Source: JAQBQH01 sp035607415
GTDB taxonomy: Bacteria > Myxococcota_A > Polyangia > Palsa-1104
NCBI GenBank assembly: GCA_035607415.1
Contig: DATNAQ010000140.1
Location: 103,778 to 167,777, forward strand
Direction: 5' to 3'
DNA: 64,000 nucleotides
The notes below the pieces were generated by a model. That model had not been told where the DNA came from, did not search any database, and was given only the letters and a program-made list of their open reading frames with translations. The translations under genes were made by a program, and so were the position numbers. This document shows, one piece after another, positions 25,486-36,418 of this stretch. Numbering within the stretch: position 1 is the first letter of the stretch; every line of letters begins with the position of its first letter.

Positions 25486-26189
25486 CAATCGCGCGCCAGC
25501 ACGTAGCCGACGCCGCGCACGGTGCGGATGTAGCGCGGCTCCTTCGGGTTCTGCTCCAGCTTGGCGCGCAGCTTCGAGATGTGCACGTCGATCGAGCGAT
25601 CGAACGACTCGAACTCCTCGCCCTTGAGCGCATCCATGAGGTGCTCGCGCGACAGGACGCGCCCGGCCGCCTTGGCCAGCGTGGCCAAGAGCTCGAACTC
25701 GAAGTGCGTCAGCACCTGGCGTTTGCCGTCGACGGTGACCTCGCGCGCGTCGAAGTCGATGGTCAGCCCGCCCGAGGTGAACAGCTGGTGTCCCTCGCCC
25801 GGCGCCGGCGCCTGCGCGCGCCGCAAGATGGCGCGCAGTCGGGCGAGCAGCTCGCGCGGGTTGAACGGCTTGGCCAGGTAGTCGTCGGCGCCGAGCTCGA
25901 GCCCGACGATCTTGTCGACGTCGTCGCCCTTGGCGGTGAGCATGATGACCGGCGTGTGGTTGCGCTCGGGCAGCGCGCGGATGCGCCGGCAGACCTCGAG
26001 CCCGTCGACGCCGGGAAGCATGATGTCGAGCAGCACCACGTCGAAGTTGCCCTTCTTCAGTGCGGCCAATCCGCGCTCCCCGTCGCCGGCGACGGTCACG
26101 TCGACCTCGTTCTGCTCGAGATACTCGGCCACGAGCGAGGCGAGCTTGGCATCGTCGTCGATGAGGAGCGCGGCGGTCCGCTTGTTCAC
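25485..26189 (-). CDS. CpxR-like OmpR-family response regulator
   Basis: A 234-aa protein from a GTG start, with GGAG upstream. The receiver has DDD at 11-13, phosphoacceptor Asp in LLDIMLPG, the LTAK threonine and AKP lysine. The OmpR-type winged helix (~130-234) contains LTHFEFELL and RSIDVHISKLRAKL, which resemble CpxR closely. It lies 4 bp after the Spy/CpxP-like gene and overlaps the kinase gene. It likely binds the GTAAA direct repeats upstream of the operon. Confidence 0.9.
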   Translation of the reverse strand: MNKRTAALLIDDDAKLASLVAEYLEQNEVDVTVAGDGERGLAALKKGNFDVVLLDIMLPGVDGLEVCRRIRALPERNHTPVIMLTAKGDDVDKIVGLELGADDYLAKPFNPRELLARLRAILRRAQAPAPGEGHQLFTSGGLTIDFDAREVTVDGKRQVLTHFEFELLATLAKAAGRVLSREHLMDALKGEEFESFDRSIDVHISKLRAKLEQNPKEPRYIRTVRGVGYVLARD

Positions 26190-26193
26190 GCGA

Positions 26194-27018
26194 TCATTCT
26201 CCGTGGCGTGGGTGATGCGCGCGCACGAAGGCCGCCACCTCGTGGCGCTGGCCGGCGTCGAGCGCGTCGTGTGCTTCCGTGAGCGCCTGCACGATGGCGT
26301 CGCCGGCCTGCTGCATCTTGGCCTGACGCTCCGCCTGCAGCGAGGCGAGCTTGGCCTGATCGATCTGGTCGGCGGTGAACACGGCTACAGCGTCGTCGAA
26401 GTGCGCGGCGTGATCGTCGAAGTTGGCGCTGATGGTCGCGAACGCGCGATCCACGGCCGCGGTCACCTTGGCGCGCTGATCGGCGGTGGCATGGATCTGG
26501 TCGAGCATGTCGTCGAGCCGCTCGGCCACCATGTGCCGAACGAACGGCTTGGCGCCGTCTGCCCATTTTTGATTCTGGGCCGGCTTGTGCGAGCGCAGAT
26601 AATCGGCGAGCTGCTGCCGCTGCGGCGCGGTGAGCGCGTCGTGCGCATCGGAGAGCGCCTGCACCACCGCGTCGCCGGTCTTCTTCGCCGCCGCCTGGTG
26701 ATGCGCGCGCAGGCTCGCGATCGCCGCCGGATCCATGCGCTCGGACTCCCACAGGCTCAGCGCCGCCTGCATGTCGCCGCGCTCGGCCTCGCGGTTGGCG
26801 GCGATGGTGGCGAACACGTGATCGCGTGCCGCGTGCACGGCGTCCCGTTGCGCGCTGGTCGCGCCGACGGCGTCGAGCGCCTGATCGATGTGCCGGGTGA
26901 TGCGTCGCTTGACGAAGCCATCGTGCATGCGCCCCGACGCGAGCGCCGCTCCGCCGGCGGCGAGCGCCAGCACGAACGCGCCGGCGAGCGCGATCCCGAT
27001 CTTCCAGCTCCGCTTCAT
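26194..27018 (-). CDS. Duplicated Spy/CpxP-family periplasmic protein
   Basis: A 274-aa protein with a Sec signal (1-28) and AAGGAG before the ATG. Two similar halves (~36-146 and ~160-268) align along their whole length; both have ATxxQR near the start and end in an LTxxQ-like motif (LTAPQ at 129, LDAGQ at 253). The Spy/CpxP/CnrX family binds unfolded proteins or metals in the periplasm and represses Cpx kinases. A single unit is the usual form, so this is an internal tandem duplication that may mimic the natural dimer. It is first gene of an operon with the regulator and kinase. Confidence 0.8.
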   Translation of the reverse strand: MKRSWKIGIALAGAFVLALAAGGAALASGRMHDGFVKRRITRHIDQALDAVGATSAQRDAVHAARDHVFATIAANREAERGDMQAALSLWESERMDPAAIASLRAHHQAAAKKTGDAVVQALSDAHDALTAPQRQQLADYLRSHKPAQNQKWADGAKPFVRHMVAERLDDMLDQIHATADQRAKVTAAVDRAFATISANFDDHAAHFDDAVAVFTADQIDQAKLASLQAERQAKMQQAGDAIVQALTEAHDALDAGQRHEVAAFVRAHHPRHGE

Positions 27019-27069
27019 GGTCGTCTCCTTGGCAGTATCAGCCATCTGCCGTGAAGATGACAGGTGCAC

Positions 27070-27107
27070 GTAAACCGCCCTTTGGCCGCGTGTAAAGGTC
27101 GTGTAAA
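27070..27107. promoter_or_regulatory. Phased GTAAA direct repeats (CpxR-box-like) upstream of the spy-like operon
   Basis: On the plus strand GTAAA occurs at 27070, 27092 and 27103. The last two fit the E. coli CpxR box GTAAA-N4-8-GTAAA exactly (N6), and all three are spaced by multiples of 11 bp, so on one DNA face. The sites lie 52-89 bp upstream of the Spy-like start, in the 99-bp gap after the hybrid kinase gene. They imply autoregulation by the CpxR-like protein encoded in the operon. Confidence 0.65.
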
Positions 27108-27117
27108 GCCGGGCGGG

Positions 27118-29094
<1,977 letters not shown>

Positions 29095-29166
29095 GGCGCG
29101 CACGGTTACCGGTCGGTCTTAGACACCGCGTCACCGACGGCAACTGGCCAACGGTGTGCTCGTTTT

Positions 29167-31170
29167 TTACGGTGCCAAAGGAAGCGTGAAGGAGAAGACG
29201 GATCCGGCGCCCACTGTAGTGTCGACTGCGACCTGGCCGCCGTGAGCCTCGACGAGGCCCTTGACGATCCAGAGGCCGAGGCCGGTGCCGTCGCGCCGGG
29301 GGCCGCGTACGCGCCAGAAGCGGTCGAACAGGTGCGGCACGTGCTCGGCGGCGATGCCGGGCCCGGTGTCGGCGACGGAGAAGGCGACCGCCCCGTTGCG
29401 CCGCTCGGCGGAGAGGGTGACGTTGCCGCCGGGATCGGTGAACTTGACGGCGTTGCCCACCAGGTTGGCGAGCACCTGCACGAGGCGCTCGCGATCGCAG
29501 ACCACGGCGAGCGCCTCGACCTCGCTCGGCAGCACGCGCGCGAGGTGGAGCTGCTTCTCGCCGGCGGCCGCGGACACGGCGTCGAGCACGTCGCTGACGA
29601 GCGGGCCCACGGGGTGCGGCTGGCAGTCGAGCTCGAGCCGGCCGGCGTCGATGGCGCTGACGTCGAGCAGATCGTGGATGAGCCGGTTCATGCGCTCGGC
29701 CGAGCGGGTGATGATGCCCGCCTGGCGGCGCGTGCGCTCGCCCTCCGGCCCGACGGTCGCGTTCTTGCCGAGCAGCGTCGAGGCCATGGTCACCGCGTTG
29801 AGCGGGTTCTTCAGATCGTGCGCGACCACGGCGACGAGATCGCGGCGCACCTCGGCGGCGTGCTTCTCGTGGCGGAAGAGGCGCGCGTTGTCGACGGCGA
29901 GCGCGGCGCGGTGCGCGACGTCCTCGAGCAGGCGCAGCTCGTCGGCGCCGTAGCGACGCGGCTCCGACGACATCACCGAGAGCGCGCCGACGATGGCGCC
30001 GCGCACGGTCAGCGGCGCGCAGAGGGCCGAGCGGCTGCCGAGCGCGCGCATGAAGGCGAGGCCGGCCTCGCCGTCGACGCGGGCGGCGAGCGTGGCGTCG
30101 TCCCACTCGAAGGTCATGCTCTTGCCGGTGAACAGCGGCTCGGGCAGGACGCGCCGGAGTGACAGGGGAACCGGGATCTCGGCGAGCACGCGCAGCCGAT
30201 CGTCGAGCGCGAGATCGCGGTGGCTGGCGAGCCAGCGCACCTGTTCGCCTTCGATGACATGGAGGACGCTCCACTCACCGAGGCCGGGCACCATGAGCCG
30301 CACGATGCGGCGCAGCGTCTCGTCGTAGTCGAGCGACGAGGTGAGCACCGCCGAGACCTCGGCCAGGACCGCGTTGCGCGCCTCGGCGCGGCGGCGCTCG
30401 GTCACGTCGTGCAGGATGTTGATGGCGAGGATGACGCGGCCGACGTCGTCGCGCACCGGGCGCGACTGCACCTCGGTCCAGCGATCCTCGCGCGCGCCGT
30501 GCGGGCGCCAGCAGATGAGCGCGCGCGCGTCGGCGGCGCCGTCGAGGACGCGGCGGCCCGGCAGCTGCGAGGGGTCGAAGGGCAGGCCGCTCTCGTCGAA
30601 GATCTCGAAGCCGGCGGCGACGCTGGCGGCCTCCGCGCCGGCGATGGCCGTGCCTTCGCGGATGCCGAGCAGGCGCCGGGCGGCGTCGTTGGCGTAGACC
30701 AGGCGGCCGCGCTGATCCTGCGCCGTCACCGCGTCGGCGATGTTGCGCAGGATGGCGCTCGCCTGCTCGAGCGACAGCGGCAGCTCGCGCTCGGCGCGCC
30801 GCGCGACGATGGCGGCGCGCACGGTGGCGACGAGCTCGACGGGGCCGACGGGCAGCGCGAGAAAGCCGTCGGACCCGGCGGCCAGGCTGCGCGCGTGCGC
30901 ATCGACGGGCGCCTGTGCCGCCACGTGCAGCACGGGCAACAGGCGCGTGCGCGGGTTGGCGCGCACTCGCGCCGCGAGCGTGAAGCCGTCGCCGTCGGGC
31001 AGCGCGACGTCGAGGATGGCGAGGTCGGCCTCGCCGGCGCGCGCCAGCGCCTCGGCGCCGCTGGCCACCTGCGTGAGCACAAAGCCGGCCGGCGCGAGCA
31101 CGGCGCGCAGCTCGTCGCGGCTGTGCTCGTCGCTGGTGACGTGCAGGATGCGCGCTTCTACCGTGGGCAT
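29167..31170 (-). CDS. Sensor kinase (REC-PAS-GAF-HisKA-HATPase)
   Basis: A 667-aa soluble protein. It starts with a degenerate receiver (~5-125: SDE instead of DDE, Thr position Ala, Lys position Leu, but LDVALPD kept). PAS (~130-255), GAF (~265-430), HisKA with H451 (VAHDLKNPLNA) and HATPase (NLVGNAVKF, TGPGIA, GTGLGLWIV) follow. There is no transmembrane segment, so sensing is cytoplasmic. It starts 22 bp after the ligD stop, so it is likely in the same transcript. The N-terminal receiver resembles that of the next kinase (LPV-x-x-VEL-x-ATVRA in both), indicating common origin. Confidence 0.88.
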   Translation of the reverse strand: MPTVEARILHVTSDEHSRDELRAVLAPAGFVLTQVASGAEALARAGEADLAILDVALPDGDGFTLAARVRANPRTRLLPVLHVAAQAPVDAHARSLAAGSDGFLALPVGPVELVATVRAAIVARRAERELPLSLEQASAILRNIADAVTAQDQRGRLVYANDAARRLLGIREGTAIAGAEAASVAAGFEIFDESGLPFDPSQLPGRRVLDGAADARALICWRPHGAREDRWTEVQSRPVRDDVGRVILAINILHDVTERRRAEARNAVLAEVSAVLTSSLDYDETLRRIVRLMVPGLGEWSVLHVIEGEQVRWLASHRDLALDDRLRVLAEIPVPLSLRRVLPEPLFTGKSMTFEWDDATLAARVDGEAGLAFMRALGSRSALCAPLTVRGAIVGALSVMSSEPRRYGADELRLLEDVAHRAALAVDNARLFRHEKHAAEVRRDLVAVVAHDLKNPLNAVTMASTLLGKNATVGPEGERTRRQAGIITRSAERMNRLIHDLLDVSAIDAGRLELDCQPHPVGPLVSDVLDAVSAAAGEKQLHLARVLPSEVEALAVVCDRERLVQVLANLVGNAVKFTDPGGNVTLSAERRNGAVAFSVADTGPGIAAEHVPHLFDRFWRVRGPRRDGTGLGLWIVKGLVEAHGGQVAVDTTVGAGSVFSFTLPLAP

Positions 31171-31192
31171 GCGCCCCTTTTTTGTAACACGA

Positions 31193-33670
31193 TCAGCGCA
31201 GGCGTGGCAGACGGACGCCGCCGGTGAGCGCGGGCGCGAACAGATCGCCGATGTCGGCGAGGCGCTTCGGCATGGTTTCGATGGTGAACGACTTCGGATC
31301 GAGCGACTCGTCGAGCTCCGACCACTTGAGCGGCGTCGAGACCGGCGCCCCGTCCGAGCCGCGCGGCGAGTAGGGCGCGACGATGGTCTTGCCGTAGCCG
31401 TTCTGCAGGCAGTCGAGGTAGAGGCGCCCCTTGCGCTTGGGGATCGAGCGCTCGAGCGTCGCCTCTTTGACGACGGTGGTCACCGCGCCGCCGATCTTGA
31501 GCGCGAACTCGACGGCGTCGTCGTGCGTGTGCCCGGGCAAAAGCGGCACGAGCACGTGCAGCCCGCGCTTGCCGGTGGTCTTGACGAACGACGGCATCGA
31601 CAGCTGATCGAACAGGCGGTGCAGCGCGTGGGCGACGGGGATCGCCTGCTCGAAGCCGTTGCCCTCGCCGGGATCGAGATCGAAGATCACCCAGTCGGGC
31701 TGCTCGAGCGAGCCCATGCGCGACGACCACATGTGCACGACCAGGGTCGCGCGCTGCGCCAGCCAGCGCAGCGCCGCGGGGCGATCGGCGACGAGGTGGT
31801 GCACGCCTTCGGACTTGGTGCGCGCCGGCGTGTCGACGATGGTCATCCACGGCTCGCGATCGTGCGGCAGGAGGCCCTGGCGGAAGAACGAGGCCTTGGC
31901 GATGCCGTTCGGCCAATGCTGCAGCGCCAGCGGGCGCCCGGCGAGCGCGGCCAGCATCGGCGCCTCGACGGCGGCGTAGTAGGCGGCGAGGTCCGCTTTG
32001 GTGTAGCCGTCCTTGGGATAGAGCACCTTGTCCGGATGCGTGAGCTTGACCTCGACGCGCCCGCCGGCGTCGTGGACCGGGCGCTCGAGCGTGGTCTCGC
32101 GCGGCGACTTGTCGTCGCGCAGCCCGAGGAACGACGGATGGCGCAGCTTGCCGTCCGCGGTCATCTCGGTGAACTGCACCTGCGCCACGAGGCGCGGCTG
32201 CACCCAGGTCGCGTCGCGCATCCGCGGCACGCCGGCGACGGGCGATTTGTCGACGGCGTCCTTCTTCAGCATGGCGAGGAGCTCGGCGCGCAGCTTGGTC
32301 GAGAAGCCGGTGCCCACCTTGCCGGCGAAGGCGAGCGTGCCGTCCTTGACCACGGCGACGAGGAGCGCGCCGATGAGCCCGCTGTGGCCCTTCTGCGGCG
32401 TGAAGCCGATGATCGCCACTTCCTGCGACTGCATCGCCTTGAGCTTGATCCAGTCGCGGCTGCGCGTCGGCGCATAGGTCGAGCCCTTGCGCTTGCCGAC
32501 GATGCCCTCGAGCCCGTCGGCGGCGGCGCGCGCCAACGCCTCGGCGCCCGGACCGGGCACGCGCTCGGCCATGCGCAAGGGCGGACCGAGGTTCGACATC
32601 ACGCTCGCCAGCAGATCGCGGCGCGCGTCGAGCGGGCGGTTGCGCAGGTCCTCGCCGTTGAGCCAGAGGAGGTCGAACGCGAACAGCACCGACTCGGGAT
32701 CGCCCTCCTGCAAGAGCTGAAAGCGCGGCCGGCCCTTCTGATCGAGCGCGACGATCTCGCCGTCGATGACCGCGTCGCCGACGACGACGCGCGACCACGC
32801 CTTGGCGATGTGGGGGAAGCGCTCGGTCAGGTCGAGGCGGTTGCGCGTCCACATGGCCACGCGCCCGCTCGACAGCGCGGTGATCGCGCGATAGCCGTCG
32901 TACTTGAGCTCGTAGACCCACTCGTCGTCGTTCTGGGGCGGCGCGTCGGCGAGCGTGGCCAGCATCGGCGGAAAGACGCGCTCGAGGAGCTTCTCCGGCG
33001 GCAGGTGCACGCGCTTGTGGGCGCGGCTCTCGGGCCCGCGCGTGGTGGCGCGGCCGCTGACGACGGAGCCGGGCGCCTCGGCGACGACGTCGCGCGTCTT
33101 GTCGGCGAGCTCGTCCTTGGCCTTGAACAGGATCCAGTTCGACTTCGTCCCCGACGGGCCGCGCGTGCGCACCAGGTGCCAGCCGCCCTGCATCTTCTCG
33201 CCGGAGAACACCAGGTGCAGGTGGCCCTTCTTGCGCTGGGCGGACGCTTGCCCGGGCGGCACCGTCTCGTAGACACCGCGATCCCAGATGAGCGAGTCGC
33301 CCGCGCCGTATTCGCCGTCGGGGATGCGCCCTTCGAAGCTGCCGTACTCGAGCGGGTGATCCTCGGTCTGCACGGCGAGGCGCTTGACCTCGGGGTCGTA
33401 GCTCGGGCCCTTCGGCACCGCCCACGAGGCGAGCGCGTCGTCCATCTCGAGGCGCAGGTCGTAGTGCAGGCGGGTGGCGTGGTGCTTGTGGATCATGAAG
33501 GTGGGGACCGCGCCCGCGTGCGAGAGGCCCGACGGTGCCGGCTCGGAAGTGACCGTAAAGTCGCGCTTGGCCTCGTATTCGGGCAGCCGCCGGCGCTTTT
33601 TCGGCGCGCGGGTCGGGCTCTTCACGCGGGGGGCCTTTGCGCGGGTGGGGGCCTTCTTGGCCTTCGCCAT
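31193..33670 (-). CDS. ligD: DNA ligase D (phosphoesterase-ligase-polymerase)
   Basis: An 825-aa protein with a Lys/Arg-rich N-terminus. The 3-prime phosphoesterase domain (~45-200) has HKHHATRLHYDLRLE. The ATP-dependent ligase domain has adenylated K256 (ELKYDG) and an OB region (~410-510). The archaeo-eukaryotic primase-type polymerase domain (~540-825) has DLDPGEG. Domain order PE-LIG-POL differs from the mycobacterial POL-PE-LIG and matches the Pseudomonas type. It acts with Ku in non-homologous end joining; no ku gene is in the window. The ATG at 33670 begins MAKAKK; longer upstream frames would run into lepB. Confidence 0.93.
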   Translation of the reverse strand: MAKAKKAPTRAKAPRVKSPTRAPKKRRRLPEYEAKRDFTVTSEPAPSGLSHAGAVPTFMIHKHHATRLHYDLRLEMDDALASWAVPKGPSYDPEVKRLAVQTEDHPLEYGSFEGRIPDGEYGAGDSLIWDRGVYETVPPGQASAQRKKGHLHLVFSGEKMQGGWHLVRTRGPSGTKSNWILFKAKDELADKTRDVVAEAPGSVVSGRATTRGPESRAHKRVHLPPEKLLERVFPPMLATLADAPPQNDDEWVYELKYDGYRAITALSSGRVAMWTRNRLDLTERFPHIAKAWSRVVVGDAVIDGEIVALDQKGRPRFQLLQEGDPESVLFAFDLLWLNGEDLRNRPLDARRDLLASVMSNLGPPLRMAERVPGPGAEALARAAADGLEGIVGKRKGSTYAPTRSRDWIKLKAMQSQEVAIIGFTPQKGHSGLIGALLVAVVKDGTLAFAGKVGTGFSTKLRAELLAMLKKDAVDKSPVAGVPRMRDATWVQPRLVAQVQFTEMTADGKLRHPSFLGLRDDKSPRETTLERPVHDAGGRVEVKLTHPDKVLYPKDGYTKADLAAYYAAVEAPMLAALAGRPLALQHWPNGIAKASFFRQGLLPHDREPWMTIVDTPARTKSEGVHHLVADRPAALRWLAQRATLVVHMWSSRMGSLEQPDWVIFDLDPGEGNGFEQAIPVAHALHRLFDQLSMPSFVKTTGKRGLHVLVPLLPGHTHDDAVEFALKIGGAVTTVVKEATLERSIPKRKGRLYLDCLQNGYGKTIVAPYSPRGSDGAPVSTPLKWSELDESLDPKSFTIETMPKRLADIGDLFAPALTGGVRLPRLR

Positions 33671-33734
33671 GAAGGAAATGTAACGCCAGACGCGGGACTT
33701 GGAATAGATGGGGGGCCTCATACGTTGGCACGAC

Positions 33735-34661
33735 ATGACCCGGGTCGAGAGCTTTCGCGCCTGGCGCGCCCGCCGTCGGCTGCGCCGCGAGTCCCACCTA
33801 TTAATGAGAGAGGCGCGCCGCATCCGGCGCCGCTACGCCTATCGCCTGACCGCGGCGCAGTCCGCCGCGCTCGACGAGCGCATCGCGCATCTCGGTAAGG
33901 CGTTGCGCGGCGAGGAGCCGCTGCAGCCGGCGGCCGACGCCCTCGACGAGCTGCTCGATGGGGACCTGGCGTTCGCCAAGAAGTCGCCGACGCGCCAGTA
34001 CGTCGAGTCGATCGGCGCGGTCGTGTTCGTGGCGCTGTGCCTGCGCTCGTTCGTCGTCGAGGCCTATCAGATTCCGTCGGGGTCGATGATCCCGACGCTG
34101 CAGGTCGGGGATCACATCTTCGTCAACAAGCTGGTCTACGGCGTGCGCATCCCGTTCACCGAGATCAAGTTCGCCACGCACTATCGCGAGCCGCAGCCCG
34201 GCGAGATCATCGTGTTCACCCATCCGCGCGACCACAACGAGGACCTCATCAAGCGCGTCGTCGCCGTCGGTGGCGACGAAGTGCTCGTGCGCGACAACAT
34301 CGTCTACGTCAACGGCAAGGCGGCGGCGCGGCGTGACGCCGGCGAGACGCGCTACTGGGACTACGACGAGGGGACGCAGGAGTGGAGCGAGAAGGACGGC
34401 GAGGCGTTCGCGCAGAAGATCGGGCCGGCGTCGTTCACGACGCTGCAGGATCCGACGCGGCCGCCGAGCAACTTCGGGCCGGTGACGGTGCCGAAGGGCA
34501 AGCTGTTCGTGATGGGCGACAACCGCGACAACTCGGCCGACTCGCGCTTCTGGGGGTTCGTGCCGCTGAACCTCGTGCGCGGGCGGGCGATGGTGGTGTG
34601 GTGGTCGCACGGGCAGCCCGAGGGCATTCGCTTCGCGCGGTTCGGGCATCTGCTCGAGTAA
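33735..34661 (+). CDS. lepB: Signal peptidase I
   Basis: A 308-aa protein with an unusual basic N-terminal cytoplasmic extension of ~85 residues, then one transmembrane helix (~91-108). The catalytic Ser is S117 in PSGSMIPTL and the general base is K173 (LIKRVVAVGGD). The C-terminal box is MGDNRDNSADSR. It cleaves Sec and Tat signal peptides at the outer face of the inner membrane. It is divergent from ligD, with 64 bp between starts, and followed after 21 bp by a TonB-like gene. Confidence 0.95.
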   Translation: MTRVESFRAWRARRRLRRESHLLMREARRIRRRYAYRLTAAQSAALDERIAHLGKALRGEEPLQPAADALDELLDGDLAFAKKSPTRQYVESIGAVVFVALCLRSFVVEAYQIPSGSMIPTLQVGDHIFVNKLVYGVRIPFTEIKFATHYREPQPGEIIVFTHPRDHNEDLIKRVVAVGGDEVLVRDNIVYVNGKAAARRDAGETRYWDYDEGTQEWSEKDGEAFAQKIGPASFTTLQDPTRPPSNFGPVTVPKGKLFVMGDNRDNSADSRFWGFVPLNLVRGRAMVVWWSHGQPEGIRFARFGHLLE

Positions 34662-34682
34662 CGCGCGGCGTATAGTGGGCGC

Positions 34683-35735
34683 GTGGTCGGGCGCGTCCTC
34701 GCGGCTTCGCTGGCGCTGCATGTCGCCGTGGGCGTGGCGATGGCGCGGCTGCGCGGGCCGGAAGGGCGGAGGGCGCGCGCGGCGATCGAGCTCGAGGTGA
34801 TCGCGCCGCGGGTGGCGCCGACGGCGCCGGCACGAGCGGCCACTCCGTCGGTGGCACCGCATGTTCCAGCCGCGCGCGTGCGGGTGGCAGCGATCGCTCG
34901 CGCCACACCGGGCGTCGAACCGGCGCCATCGGTGGCGGCGCCGGCGGCGCCGGCGGAGCCAACACCAGAGCCACCCCGAGAGCCAACAGCGGCGCCGTCG
35001 CAGCCGCCGTCGTCGGTGAACCTGTTCGCCGCTTCGGCGCTGGCGGCCGCCGCCGACGTGTCGATCGTGCCGACCGCCGCCGATCGCGCGTGGCGTCCGC
35101 GTCACGGCGTCGGCGGCGACGGCGCCGCCGGCGGCATCGATGCCCCAAGCTTCCTCGCCGAAGACGCGGCGCGCATGCGCGTGAACAAGGGCGCCGTCGC
35201 CCCCGAGCTGCGCGACGACGAGCGGCGCCTCGACGCGCTCTTCTCGCCGACGTTCGGTCAGTCGGACATCTCCAACCGCGCCGCGCTCTTCTGGAAGCAG
35301 TTCCGCGGCTTCTTGCGCGATCCGCCGAAGACCGGCGCGCTGCACCGCGGAGTCGACCCGACGACGGAGACGCTCGAGGACAAGATGCGCTCGCGCGATC
35401 TCGACCGCGCCTTCTTCCTCGGCCGCCGCGCCGAGGTCTACGTGCGCCAGCGCGCCGACGGCAGCATCGTCGAGATGGCGCTGCGCAACCCGTCGGGCTA
35501 TCGCGCCTTCGACGACGTCGCGCTCGCCGCCGTCGAGAAGGCGGTCGCCGGCCACCTGCCCGGCGCCGTGCGCGACGGCGAGGTGCGTACGCTCTGGCAG
35601 CTCGACGCCACCGCCTACGTCGTCGTCTCGCCCGAGCCGGAGCTGGTGTTCGACGAGTCGAGCGGCAAGCACGAGTGGCGCTATCCGTTACAGAAGCGCG
35701 TCGATCACCACGTGCGCCTCATCGCCGTCTATTAG
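34683..35735 (+). CDS. TonB-like energy transducer (paralogue A)
   Basis: A 350-aa protein from GTG. It has one N-terminal membrane helix (~4-20), a long Pro/Ala-rich linker (~40-110), an alpha-helical middle region, and a C-terminal TonB-type domain (~250-320) with the RNPSGYRAFDDVALAAVEKA pattern. It would span the periplasm. It shares overall plan and short landmarks with the protein at 58178-59332 (VNLF/VDLF, a VDP motif, a final charged tail). No ExbB/ExbD is adjacent. It lies 21 bp after lepB, so is probably co-transcribed. Confidence 0.7.
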   Translation: MVGRVLAASLALHVAVGVAMARLRGPEGRRARAAIELEVIAPRVAPTAPARAATPSVAPHVPAARVRVAAIARATPGVEPAPSVAAPAAPAEPTPEPPREPTAAPSQPPSSVNLFAASALAAAADVSIVPTAADRAWRPRHGVGGDGAAGGIDAPSFLAEDAARMRVNKGAVAPELRDDERRLDALFSPTFGQSDISNRAALFWKQFRGFLRDPPKTGALHRGVDPTTETLEDKMRSRDLDRAFFLGRRAEVYVRQRADGSIVEMALRNPSGYRAFDDVALAAVEKAVAGHLPGAVRDGEVRTLWQLDATAYVVVSPEPELVFDESSGKHEWRYPLQKRVDHHVRLIAVY

Positions 35736-35751
35736 AGCCCCCTCCTGCTGA

Positions 35752-35769
35752 CGGCCGGGCTGCCGGCCG
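35752..35769. terminator. GC-rich hairpin after the TonB-like gene
   Basis: CGGCCGG (35752-35758) pairs with CCGGCCG (35763-35769) around a 4-nt loop, 17 bp after the TonB-like stop codon. There is no U-tract. The rest of the 155-bp gap holds a GGGAGGTG ribosome-binding site for the PfpI gene. Confidence 0.4.
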
Positions 35770-35890
35770 ACGGCGCCTTTGGCGTCTTGAAAGGCCAGAT
35801 TGGCGGCCAGTCAAATTCACGGCGGCGAGATAGCCAGATCGGCATCGCAGCGGTACGCCGCGTGCTTACTTCCGAGCGGGAGGTGAAGAC

Positions 35891-36418
35891 ATGAGAATCG
35901 CATGCGTGCTGGCCGGCGGCTTCGAAGATTCGGAATTCAGGAAACCGTACGACGCGTTTCGTGACGCCGGGCACGACGTCACCATCATCGGCAAGAAGAA
36001 GGGCGACAAGCTCGAAGGCAAGAACGGCAAGGAGAAGACGCAGGCGGACCTCGGCATCGACGAGGCGCACGCCGAGGACTACCACGCGCTCTTCATCCCC
36101 GGCGGCCACTCGCCCGACATGCTGCGCGCCGATCCGCGCTTCGTCACCTTCGTGAAGGCGTTCGCCGATCGGCCGATCCTGGCCATCTGCCACGGCCCGC
36201 AGCTCCTCATCTCCGCGGGCATGACCAAGGGCAAGAAGATGACGGCATGGCGGACGGTGCAGGTCGATCTCGGCTACACCGGCGCCAACGTCGTCGACGA
36301 GCCGGTCGTCGTCGACGGCAACCTGGTGACGAGCCGTCAGCCCGACGACATCCCGAAGTTCATCGAACGCTCATTGGCGCTGCTCGCCGAAGGCGCGCGG
36401 GCCCACGCCGACGCTTAA
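35891..36418 (+). CDS. DJ-1/PfpI family protein (protein/nucleotide deglycase-like)
   Basis: A 175-aa protein. E12 and the nucleophile elbow C100-H101 (AICHGPQLL) identify the PfpI/YhbO/Hsp31-type fold. Relatives act as glyoxalases, deglycases or proteases in stress defence. A good site, GGGAGGTGAAGAC, precedes the ATG. It has no signal peptide. Its TAA stop overlaps the TAA stop of the convergent receiver gene (TTAA). Confidence 0.9.
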   Translation: MRIACVLAGGFEDSEFRKPYDAFRDAGHDVTIIGKKKGDKLEGKNGKEKTQADLGIDEAHAEDYHALFIPGGHSPDMLRADPRFVTFVKAFADRPILAICHGPQLLISAGMTKGKKMTAWRTVQVDLGYTGANVVDEPVVVDGNLVTSRQPDDIPKFIERSLALLAEGARAHADA

